Origin: Eubacteriales Family XIII. Incertae Sedis bacterium | Lineage (GTDB): Bacteria; Bacillota; Clostridia; Peptostreptococcales; Anaerovoracaceae | Direction of reading: 5' to 3' | Length of the DNA: 12,944 nt | Assembly: GCA_031278255.1 (NCBI GenBank) | Contig: JAITKU010000171.1 | Location: forward strand, 1 to 12,944 | Shown: positions 1 through 6,266 of the stretch, piece after piece | How positions within the stretch are numbered: position 1 is the first letter of the stretch | Layout of the letters: every line of letters begins with the position of its first letter | The notes under the pieces: model-generated | What the model saw: only the letters and a program-made list of their open reading frames with translations | Told to the model about the DNA's origin: nothing | Databases searched by the model: none | Program-made: the position numbers and the translations under genes

Positions 1-13
1 CCCACTGACGCCT

Positions 14-58
14 ATGTTTTGAGGGGCGGCGGGCAAAGCCCTTGTCCCCTCAAAACAT
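14..58. repeat. 13-bp perfect inverted repeat (stem-loop) at the left edge
   Basis: Bases 14-26 (ATGTTTTGAGGGG) are exactly complementary to bases 46-58. Between the arms, GGGC (31-34) and GCCC (38-41) can form a second small stem around an AAA loop, giving a two-tier hairpin with an internal loop. No run of T follows on either strand, so it is not a classical intrinsic terminator. It could be the 3' end of a gene beyond the left edge, a dispersed palindromic repeat, or a structured leader. The pairing is seen directly; the role is unknown. Confidence 0.75.
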
Positions 59-67
59 CCGTTCAAC

Positions 68-117
68 AATTGAAGTGCGCCTTTGGCGCTTCAATTTTGG
101 ACGGAGCCAAAATTGAA
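68..117. repeat. Two overlapping, mutually exclusive stem-loops
   Basis: AATTGAAG (68-75) pairs with CTTCAATT (89-96), with an inner stem CGCC/GGCG closing on TTT. The same middle segment can pair to the right instead: TTCAATTTTGG (90-100) is exactly complementary to CCAAAATTGAA (107-117), an 11-bp stem with a 6-base loop. Because 90-96 is shared, only one hairpin can form at a time. The element lies about 80 bases upstream of the citrate synthase promoter, so it is not in that promoter's transcript unless transcription enters from the left. Function unknown. Confidence 0.7.
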
Positions 118-153
118 TGCTTTTGATTGGACCTTTGAACTGTAACAACGCTC

Positions 154-173
154 GGCAATGAAAGGCAATGAAA
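154..173. repeat. Tandem 10-bp direct repeat upstream of the citrate synthase promoter
   Basis: GGCAATGAAA occurs twice head to tail (154-163 and 164-173), ending 22 bases before the predicted -35 box. One helical turn between copies and a position just upstream of a promoter suit a transcription-factor site, but no regulator can be named from sequence alone and chance cannot be excluded. Confidence 0.5.
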
Positions 174-195
174 ACAAAAGGCGCTCGCTTATCAC

Positions 196-224
196 TTGAA
201 CTTTCGCGGCGCGCGTGATAGAAT
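196..224 (+). promoter_or_regulatory. Predicted sigma-70-type promoter for the citrate synthase operon
   Basis: A -35 box TTGAAC (196-201) and a -10 box TAGAAT (219-224) are separated by 17 bases. TGA directly before the -10 box gives an extended -10 motif (TGn). Transcription would start near 231, leaving a leader of about 17 bases that contains the ribosome binding site GGGAGGT (236-242) before the ATG at 248. Confidence 0.65.
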
Positions 225-247
225 GAATAGCGTCCGGGAGGTAGCAA

Positions 248-1606
248 ATGGAAAAGGATTTCACGCGGGGACTCGAACGGCGCCTGCGCGCAAGCAACGA
301 GATAGACCCGGCGTTCTACGGCAAATGGGATGTGAAACGGGGTCTGCGCAACGCGAACGGTTCCGGCGTCGTCGTGGGCCTAACCCGCGTGGGCGATGTG
401 CAGGGCTACGCGGTAAACGAACGCGGGGAGAAGCTGCCCATCGGCGGCAAGCTGTTTTATCGCGGCATCGATGTGGAGGATATCGTAAACAACTGCATCG
501 CGGAGGGCCGTTTCGGTTACGAGGAAACCGCGTACCTGTTGCTCTTCGGCGAACTGCCGGACCGGGAGCAGTTGCGCGCATACGAACGTTTACTGGGCAG
601 GAAGCGCGTGCTTCCGAACGGCTTCATACGCGATATGATCCTGACGGCGCCGTCCGGAAACATCATGAATAAGCTGGCGCGCAGCGTCTTGGCGCTTTAC
701 TCCTACGACAAAAACCCGGACGATACGTCCACGGACAACGTGCTGCGGCAGTCCATCGACCTGATCGCCTACTTTCCGGCGCTGATCGCCGCCGCGTATC
801 AGGCCAAACAGATGCTCGTGAACAAGCGCGCCGGCATCTATCTGCATTCGCCCGATCCCGCGCGCGGCACCGCCGAGAACATCCTGCTTCTCACGCGGCC
901 CGACGCCGCGTTCACCGATTTCGAGGCCAAACTGCTCGACATCTGCCTGATCCTGCACGCGGAACACGGCGGCGGCAACAACTCCAGCTTCACGACCCAC
1001 GTCGTCACATCCACGGGGACGGACACCTATTCCGCCGTCGCGGCCGCCGTCGGTTCCCTGAAAGGGCCGAGGCACGGCGGCGCCAACATAGAGGTCATCG
1101 AAATGATAGAGGACCTCAAAAAGCATGTGGACGATATCACGGACGAGCGCAAACTCAGGGAATACCTGATCAAGCTGCTCACGGGCGAGGCGGGCGACGG
1201 GAGCGGGCTTATATACGGACTCGGACACGCCGTATACACCCTTTCGGACCCGCGCGCCGTGTTGCTCAAGCGGATGGCCCGCAAGCTGGCCGAAGAAAAG
1301 GGCCTGCTCGCGGACTTCGCCCTCTTCGAGTACATAGAGCGCCGGGCGCCGTCGCTGTATCGGGAGGTCAAGGGCACGGACAAGACCATGCCGGCCAATG
1401 TGGACCTGTATTCGGGCTTCGTCTACAAGGCGCTCGGCATTCCGAACGAACTGGCCACGCCCATATTCGCGGCGGCCAGAATCGCGGGCTGGTGCGCGCA
1501 CAGGCTCGAGGAATTGGCCGAGGGCGCGCGGATCATGCGCCCCGCTTACAAATGCGTCCAGCCGCAGGTTTCGTACATCCCGCTCGCCGAGCGGATAAGA
1601 CCGTGA
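248..1606 (+). CDS. gltA: Citrate synthase (citrate/2-methylcitrate synthase family)
   Basis: Condenses acetyl-CoA with oxaloacetate to give citrate in the cytoplasm, the entry to the oxidative branch of the TCA cycle; in fermentative Clostridia this mainly supplies 2-oxoglutarate for glutamate. The 452-residue product carries the family's active-site blocks: HAEHGGGNNSSF (237-248), GPRHGGAN with catalytic His276, GLGHAVY with His327, and NVDLYSG with Asp386. These match the His/His/Asp triad of known citrate synthases. Length suits the longer clostridial form. The ATG is set by the ribosome binding site GGGAGGT 5 bases upstream, and a promoter lies just before it. The 3' end overlaps the next gene by 4 bases. 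Use of propionyl-CoA (methylcitrate synthase) cannot be excluded, but no prp genes are nearby. Confidence 0.95.
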   Translation: MEKDFTRGLERRLRASNEIDPAFYGKWDVKRGLRNANGSGVVVGLTRVGDVQGYAVNERGEKLPIGGKLFYRGIDVEDIVNNCIAEGRFGYEETAYLLLFGELPDREQLRAYERLLGRKRVLPNGFIRDMILTAPSGNIMNKLARSVLALYSYDKNPDDTSTDNVLRQSIDLIAYFPALIAAAYQAKQMLVNKRAGIYLHSPDPARGTAENILLLTRPDAAFTDFEAKLLDICLILHAEHGGGNNSSFTTHVVTSTGTDTYSAVAAAVGSLKGPRHGGANIEVIEMIEDLKKHVDDITDERKLREYLIKLLTGEAGDGSGLIYGLGHAVYTLSDPRAVLLKRMARKLAEEKGLLADFALFEYIERRAPSLYREVKGTDKTMPANVDLYSGFVYKALGIPNELATPIFAAARIAGWCAHRLEELAEGARIMRPAYKCVQPQVSYIPLAERIRP

Positions 1607-2796
1607 ACGAAGCGAGGCTGCGCGTCATACGCGGCGGGCTGCACCCCGCCGCCCATAAGACGGAACGGCGCTTTTCGAGCGCTTTCGCGACGGATACCCG
1701 CCTCATGGGGGTTTTCGTCCTGTACATCCATTGGATTCGGGGAGAAGCGGACACCGACGCGGACCTCCACCAGTTCTTCTATATCGACACGGAAAAATTC
1801 GGACTCGAAACCTATCGCGGCATAGAGGGCAACAACGCCGCCCTCCTCTATGAGACTGAACAGACCTTGCTCGGCGGACTCGGCGGGAACAAGACCGATA
1901 TAACGGAGGACGAGGCGACCTTTATCATTCAAAAATATTCGGATATGGCGAAAACGAGCGGGACGGGGCTTCCCGCGGGCAAGGAGGCTTTCGCCTTTAT
2001 TCTGGACAAGAAGGTATCGCTGACATCGATCGAGGAGGACATCCTCTTCCGTAAGCTGTGCGCTCCGCTCGAAAGCAACGAACACGCGATCAACTATTTT
2101 CTGATGCGCTACTTCGCCAAGGACGCGGAGGCCGTCAAGCGCCTGAGTACGAGGCCCATCCCGATGAGCATGGCGCCGAACAAGCAGAGCGAAACCCTCT
2201 GCAAGAACACCATCGAGCCTTATATCAATCCGAGCGGGGTATCCTATCTCTGCGAGTCCCTGATCGAAAACAACCACCGTTATCAACTCGTCCTCTCGGA
2301 AATCTACATGAACGCGCGGCGGGTTTCTTTCTTCTGCATACGCTCCTGCTTCTTCATCAGCGCGTCCGAGGCCGCCATGATGCTCGGCAGACCGGAATAC
2401 ATCACGATCTACGAAATCCTGATCGAACCCGAGGACCTGCGAAAGACACTCGCGCGTATCTATCCCGGCGCCATGCAGAAAAAGCGGGACGGCGGCTGTC
2501 TCTACCTGCAGTTCAAGAGCAACAACGACCACCTCAAGGAGTCCGTGTATCGCTTAAACGACGACATCCGCGGCGTATTCTTCGTCACGGATCAAGGCCA
2601 ATTCATCGCCGTCGCCTATTCCTTGGCGGCCATAAACCGCATAGAAAAGGAGTTGCAGTCCGCCGTGAGGATGGGACTTCGCATCAGCGAGCGTTACGAA
2701 TTCAAGGAATCCGTGTTCTACGAATTCATGCAGAGCGATTTTCTGGACTTCTCCGATTTTGTGGATTATCTGAACGAATTTGAGCCGGGGGAATGA
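1603..2796 (+). CDS. Protein of unknown function, translationally coupled to citrate synthase
   Basis: I do not recognise this 397-residue protein. The chosen start is GTG at 1603, inside the sequence GTGA that also holds the citrate synthase stop; such 4-base overlaps usually mean coupled translation, which fits the lack of a strong ribosome binding site there (only GGATAAG upstream). The next in-frame ATG, at 1705 (residue 35), has no ribosome binding site. The product is soluble-looking: no signal peptide, no clear membrane helix, mixed alpha/beta composition, and an acidic, aromatic C-terminus rich in Phe and Asp (DFLDFSDFVDYLNEFEPGE). A Cys/Phe-rich stretch (SFFCIRSCFFISAS) lies near residue 245. 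No catalytic motif is evident. Codon use and GC match the neighbours, so it looks native. Its position implies a link to citrate synthase, but that is inference. Confidence 0.85.
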   Translation: MNEARLRVIRGGLHPAAHKTERRFSSAFATDTRLMGVFVLYIHWIRGEADTDADLHQFFYIDTEKFGLETYRGIEGNNAALLYETEQTLLGGLGGNKTDITEDEATFIIQKYSDMAKTSGTGLPAGKEAFAFILDKKVSLTSIEEDILFRKLCAPLESNEHAINYFLMRYFAKDAEAVKRLSTRPIPMSMAPNKQSETLCKNTIEPYINPSGVSYLCESLIENNHRYQLVLSEIYMNARRVSFFCIRSCFFISASEAAMMLGRPEYITIYEILIEPEDLRKTLARIYPGAMQKKRDGGCLYLQFKSNNDHLKESVYRLNDDIRGVFFVTDQGQFIAVAYSLAAINRIEKELQSAVRMGLRISERYEFKESVFYEFMQSDFLDFSDFVDYLNEFEPGE

Positions 2797-2832
2797 GAGG
2801 CAAAAATCGATACCGCCCCGCGCCCGGTCTTA

Positions 2833-3972
2833 TCACGAGGCGGCGGATTCCCGCGACATGAGCAGATCGACGATCTGCTTGCTTATTTTTTTGACGGGCG
2901 CCCCGCTCAGGTTGGAAACGACCGTAACCTGCAGGTCAAGCTTCGGGCATATCCAAAAACTCGCGCGAAAGCCGTCGTCCGTCCCCTCGTGGCCGTACAG
3001 TCTGTATCCGTTCTGCTCGCGAATAAACCAAGCGAGTCCGATATGCTCCCCGTTGTTCGGAACGAGCGCGTAGGCGGTCCGCGCCCTTTCGCAGCCCACC
3101 GGCCCGGGCAGAGCGCCGCGCAGCTGCGCTTCGCCGAAGCGGCGCATATCCCGCAGGTTTGAACTCAGCGTCGAACTCGGGGCGTGCGCGCGGTTGTACG
3201 GGAAGTGCGGCGCGCGGACGATGTGTTTGGCCGCGTCCTTGTCGTGGGGCGCGCAGACGCCCGCGGCGAGCAGTGCGTCCGTTGTGAGGGCGCGCGCGAT
3301 CTCCGCGCGCGAGGCCCGCTCCGCGTCCATGCCGCGGCCCGCCGGCGTGCGCATATAGGTCAAAAAGGTCGTATCGTCCATGCCGAGCCGCCGCAATACG
3401 CTCTCCTCCATAAAGGCCTCGAAACTTTGCCCCGCGCGCGCGGCGAGCAGCGCGCCGAGGAGTTCGTAGCCGATATTGCTGTAGCGAAAGCGCCCCGCCC
3501 GCGGCGACCACAGGAGCGTGGCTTCCCGCAGTTCGTCGCCGCACAGATAGCGTTGCAGCGCGCCGCTGTCCGTTTCCGGCGCGTCCCAGCGATAATCCGT
3601 CACATCGGGCAGCCCCGCGGTGTGCGTCAAAAGGTGCAGCGCGTTGATCTCCCCGCAGCGCGGATCGCGCATCCGAAACCAAGGCAGATAGTCGCAAACG
3701 GGCGCCTCGAGTTCCAAAAGACCCCGTTCGGAAAGGAGCAGCGCGCCCGTCGCGACGAAGAGCTTAGAGACCGACGCCATGTGGAATACATGCTCCGTCC
3801 GCAGGACCGCGCGTTCCCGAAAATCCGAAAATCCCGCGGCGGTTTCGCAGTTTGTGCCCGCGCAGGGGAGCGGACTGTCCGCCCCGACGTACACGCCCGC
3901 GGCCAGTCCCGGAAGATCGAAACCGAAAGCGGCCCGCTCGATGTGCGCTCTGATTTTTTCATTGTAATCCAT
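2833..3972 (-). CDS. Serine hydrolase, beta-lactamase class C / penicillin-binding-protein fold
   Basis: A 379-residue member of the serine beta-lactamase-like family (Pfam Beta-lactamase; class C, esterase and D-aminopeptidase relatives). The nucleophile motif SxxK is SVSK at 67-70, the YxN motif is YSN at 164-166, and the third motif is HEG at 328-330, the HxG form typical of non-lactamase members in place of KTG. Substrate cannot be told; peptidase or esterase activity is more likely than antibiotic resistance. There is no N-terminal signal peptide (it begins MDYNEKIRAHIERAAF), so the enzyme should be cytoplasmic, unlike secreted AmpC-type enzymes. The start is supported by GGAGG 6 bases upstream. 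It is last in a probable operon, 60 bases after the cyclophilin gene, and converges on the unknown plus-strand gene with 36 bases between them. Confidence 0.9.
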   Translation of the reverse strand: MDYNEKIRAHIERAAFGFDLPGLAAGVYVGADSPLPCAGTNCETAAGFSDFRERAVLRTEHVFHMASVSKLFVATGALLLSERGLLELEAPVCDYLPWFRMRDPRCGEINALHLLTHTAGLPDVTDYRWDAPETDSGALQRYLCGDELREATLLWSPRAGRFRYSNIGYELLGALLAARAGQSFEAFMEESVLRRLGMDDTTFLTYMRTPAGRGMDAERASRAEIARALTTDALLAAGVCAPHDKDAAKHIVRAPHFPYNRAHAPSSTLSSNLRDMRRFGEAQLRGALPGPVGCERARTAYALVPNNGEHIGLAWFIREQNGYRLYGHEGTDDGFRASFWICPKLDLQVTVVSNLSGAPVKKISKQIVDLLMSRESAAS

Positions 3973-4032
3973 GCCCGCCTCCGATCCGGTTCCCCGGCGT
4001 CCGCAGAGGGCGCACGGGCGTTTCGCGCGCCC

Positions 4033-4515
4033 CTAAGATTGCGCGGGCTCCATGCGTACGCGCGCCATGACCGCGGATTCTGTCGGGCAGTCCCGATGGT
4101 CCCGCGCGCGCGCGGCGATCGCGTCGGCCGCCTCCATGCCCTCGATCACCCTGCCGAAAGCGGCGTACTTCCCATCGAGGTGCGGGGCCTTGTCCACCAT
4201 GATGAAGAACTGAGAAGAGGCGGAATTCGGATCGCTCGTCCGCGCCATGGACAATACGCCCCGATCGTGCGCGAGGTCGTTTCGGAAGCCGTTTTCCGTG
4301 AACTCGCCCGCGATGGCCGCCGCCGTCCTGCCGTCCGTGCCGGCGCCGCCCTGTATCATAAAACCCGGAATAACCCTGTGAAACTCCGTGCCGTCGTAGA
4401 AGCCCGACGCGACGAGGGCCGTGAAGTTCTTTACCGTGTTCGGCGCGAGGTCCGGGTACAATTCCGCGCGCAGCACGTCGCCGTTCTCCATTTCGATCCT
4501 GACAATCTCGCTCAT
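4033..4515 (-). CDS. Peptidyl-prolyl cis-trans isomerase, cyclophilin type
   Basis: Catalyses cis-trans isomerisation of Xaa-Pro bonds during protein folding. The 160-residue single-domain product shows the cyclophilin core: FHRVIPGFMIQGG (45-57) with the catalytic Arg47, the SSQFFI block (100-105), and LDGKYAAFGRV (113-123). The position of the tryptophan that binds cyclosporin in human CypA is His112 here, as is common in bacteria. No signal peptide or lipobox, so cytoplasmic. The ribosome binding site AGGAGGG lies 5 bases before the ATG, inside the 21-base gap after the Nudix gene, supporting cotranscription with it. Which bacterial cyclophilin paralogue (PpiA- or PpiB-like) cannot be fixed from the sequence. 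Confidence 0.95.
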   Translation of the reverse strand: MSEIVRIEMENGDVLRAELYPDLAPNTVKNFTALVASGFYDGTEFHRVIPGFMIQGGAGTDGRTAAAIAGEFTENGFRNDLAHDRGVLSMARTSDPNSASSQFFIMVDKAPHLDGKYAAFGRVIEGMEAADAIAARARDHRDCPTESAVMARVRMEPAQS

Positions 4516-4536
4516 AAGTCCCTCCTAATCTTCTGC

Positions 4537-4995
4537 TTAATCTTCACGAAGGCGAAACACATCGCCGACAGGTCCGCCGGCGGCCGCGACCGCCCACAGT
4601 TCCTCACGCAACATCGGCGGATAGACACAGGGCAGCGCGCCGAGTTCCCCGCGGGAAAAGTAACGCAACTCCCGCAGCACCTGATGTGCCGCGTCGAACT
4701 CCGGATCCGCGCCGAGCGCCGCCGCGCCGTTTGCGGCCCGCGCGAGAAAAAAATTCACGAAACGTTGCCCCCCGTCCTCTGAAACCGCCTCCACATGCCA
4801 CAGGAGGGGACCGATCGTCACGCCGAGGCCCGTTTCCTCAAACACCTCGCGCGCGGCGGCCTGCACGGCGTTCTCGCCCGCCTCTATGCCGCCGCCGGGC
4901 GGCATCCAGATATCGCGCCCCTCATGGCGCTGCCGCACGAGCAGCACCCTGCCCGCTTCGTCGAAGAGGATCACCCGCACGCCGCCTGTCCACAT
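4537..4995 (-). CDS. Nudix hydrolase
   Basis: A 152-residue cytoplasmic enzyme of the Nudix family, which cleaves nucleoside diphosphates linked to another moiety, using Mg2+. The full Nudix box (G x5 E x7 R E U x E E x G U) is present at residues 35-57, ending REVFEETGL, so the metal-binding glutamates are intact. The N-terminus (VRVILFDEAGRVLLVRQ) is a typical first strand pair. Substrate cannot be predicted; candidates include ADP-ribose, oxidised or non-canonical nucleotides. AAGGA sits 4 bases before the ATG. This gene opens the Nudix, cyclophilin, serine hydrolase cluster, 105 bases after the second CHR gene; I see no clear promoter in that gap, so readthrough from the upstream operon is possible. 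Confidence 0.93.
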   Translation of the reverse strand: MWTGGVRVILFDEAGRVLLVRQRHEGRDIWMPPGGGIEAGENAVQAAAREVFEETGLGVTIGPLLWHVEAVSEDGGQRFVNFFLARAANGAAALGADPEFDAAHQVLRELRYFSRGELGALPCVYPPMLREELWAVAAAGGPVGDVFRLRED

Positions 4996-5100
4996 ATTTC
5001 CTTTTATTCCTTTCTTTTCCTCGATGCCGCACCGTCGCCTCTCCGCCCCGCCTCAGCCCGCCCCGCAGAACACAGCCGCCGGGGAATTGGGCGGCGTCGT

Positions 5101-5691
5101 TCAAGGCATCGATGCGTGCGCGCCGGGCAGGAACAGAGCGCCCGCGGCGGCGGCCAAAAGCATGACCGCAACCGTGTTCAGCTTAAATCTTCCGCCCAAA
5201 AGAAGCGCGCAGACAAAGATCGCGCAGGGGATCGGATTCAGATAGGCCGCGCCCTCGAGCAGCCAGCGTTCCGAGATCAATTTCCCGGCCGTGAGGGTGG
5301 AATCCGCCATAAAAACGGCGGCCGAAGCGATCAATCCGACGGTGACGGGCCTTACGCCCGCGAGCGCCGACTGCAGGGTACGGCTTTTTTCAAAGCGCTC
5401 CATAAAGCGCAGGGCCGCAAGCACGCACAGAAAGGAGGGCGCAACGATACCGACGGTCGCCGCCAAGGCGCCCGGGATTCCGGCCGCATAGAAGCCCGTA
5501 TAGGTTGCCGCGTTCACGGATATCGGACCCGGCGTGGCCTGCGACAGGGCCACAAAGCGCGCAAACTCGCTCGCGCCCATGACGCCGAAGCGCCCGACGC
5601 TCTGAAAGATCAGCGGAAGCATTGCGTAGCCGCCGCCGAAGCTGACGATACCGATATGGAAGAATACCAAAAACAGCGACAGCAGAATCAT
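5101..5691 (-). CDS. chrA: CHR (chromate ion transporter) family protein, second half of a pair
   Basis: A 196-residue integral membrane protein with one CHR domain. The hallmarks are SFGGGYAMLPL (17-27) and SQATPGPISVNAATYTGF (about 50-67), followed by several hydrophobic helices. The start is the ATG at 5691, which overlaps the stop of the preceding CHR gene (ATGA). Reading upstream of it in frame gives an Arg-rich stretch with no family match. A G-rich ribosome binding site (GGGAGGGG) lies about 9 bases upstream. Short CHR proteins come as adjacent pairs and are thought to work together, whereas long ChrA proteins carry both halves fused. Chromate efflux is documented for some members; the substrate here is unknown. 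Confidence 0.9.
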   Translation of the reverse strand: MILLSLFLVFFHIGIVSFGGGYAMLPLIFQSVGRFGVMGASEFARFVALSQATPGPISVNAATYTGFYAAGIPGALAATVGIVAPSFLCVLAALRFMERFEKSRTLQSALAGVRPVTVGLIASAAVFMADSTLTAGKLISERWLLEGAAYLNPIPCAIFVCALLLGGRFKLNTVAVMLLAAAAGALFLPGAHASMP

Positions 5692-6266
5692 TTCCGCGCC
5701 CCCCTCCCGCCGACTCTCCCGCGCACAAGTCCGACGCCGGCGCCGAAAGCTATGACCGCCAAGGCGGAAACGCCGCCGAACGCGATCGCCGCAAAAGCGA
5801 GGACCGCGAGCGCGACATCCGTCGCCTTTTTTATGAGACCCTTGCCGATACGCAGACACGCGACGACCACGAGCGCCGCGGCCGCGGCTTTCGCGCCCTC
5901 AAACGCGCCGAGAATCCGGGGGTTTTCGCCCAAGGTCCCGAGGAGAAACAGCATCGCTATGATAACGATAAAGGACGGCGCCACAATGCCGGCGGCCGCC
6001 GCCAAAGCGCCCGCGAGTCCGCCCGTTTTCCTGCCGATGTATATGCCCGCGTTGATCACGATCGCGCCCGGCAGACTGTGGCAGAGGGCCAAGCAATCGG
6101 CGGCCTCGCTCTCGCTTATCCAGCGCCTCTTCCTTACGGCGCAATCGACAACGAGGGGCGTCATGGCGGCGCCCCCGCCGACCGTAACGAGTCCTATGAC
6201 GAAGAACGACGAAAACAGCGCCCACAGAAGCGCCGCGCGGGCCTTGTGCGCGGCCGTGATTTTCAT
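5688..6266 (-). CDS. chrA: CHR (chromate ion transporter) family protein, first half of a pair
   Basis: A 192-residue membrane protein with a single CHR domain, partner of the next gene. It shows the family glycine motif as VTVGGGAAMTPLVVD (about 27-41), the LPGAIVINAGIYIG block (about 64-77) and several hydrophobic helices, and ends in a basic tail (RGRVGGRGARK). Its ATG overlaps the proS stop codon by 4 bases, and the 20 bases before it are a CCGG-rich repeat with no recognisable ribosome binding site, so translation probably depends on ribosomes finishing proS. The tail end overlaps the second CHR gene in the same way. The two differ clearly in sequence, as expected for the N-type and C-type members of a heteromeric pair. 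Substrate unknown. Confidence 0.9.
   Translation of the reverse strand: MKITAAHKARAALLWALFSSFFVIGLVTVGGGAAMTPLVVDCAVRKRRWISESEAADCLALCHSLPGAIVINAGIYIGRKTGGLAGALAAAAGIVAPSFIVIIAMLFLLGTLGENPRILGAFEGAKAAAAALVVVACLRIGKGLIKKATDVALAVLAFAAIAFGGVSALAVIAFGAGVGLVRGRVGGRGARK

Noticed and set aside
50..297. Small minus-strand frames at the left edge
   Set aside because: They lie over the inverted repeats and the citrate synthase promoter, with no domain or ribosome binding site.
590..2532. Minus-strand frames 590-1501 and 1546-2532 opposite citrate synthase and the unknown gene
   Set aside because: The first opposes conserved citrate synthase motifs. The second opposes the unknown gene, but the plus frame has normal composition and a coupled start, while the minus frame lacks any motif and runs into citrate synthase.
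2797..2832. Terminator between the convergent unknown gene and serine hydrolase
   Set aside because: The 36-base gap shows no strong stem followed by T on either strand; short CCGCC/GGCGG pairing with a long loop is not persuasive.
3184..4782. Long plus-strand open frame (532 codons) opposite the serine hydrolase, cyclophilin and Nudix genes
   Set aside because: It is antisense to three genes with clear family motifs, is Arg/Ala/Gly-rich, and has no recognisable domain; long antisense frames are expected in GC-rich coding DNA.
5075..5095. GCCGCC/GGCGGC hairpin just after the second CHR gene as a terminator
   Set aside because: Only 6 bp with a 9-base loop and no T-run; GC-rich DNA makes such stems often. 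It cannot be used to separate the CHR and Nudix transcripts.
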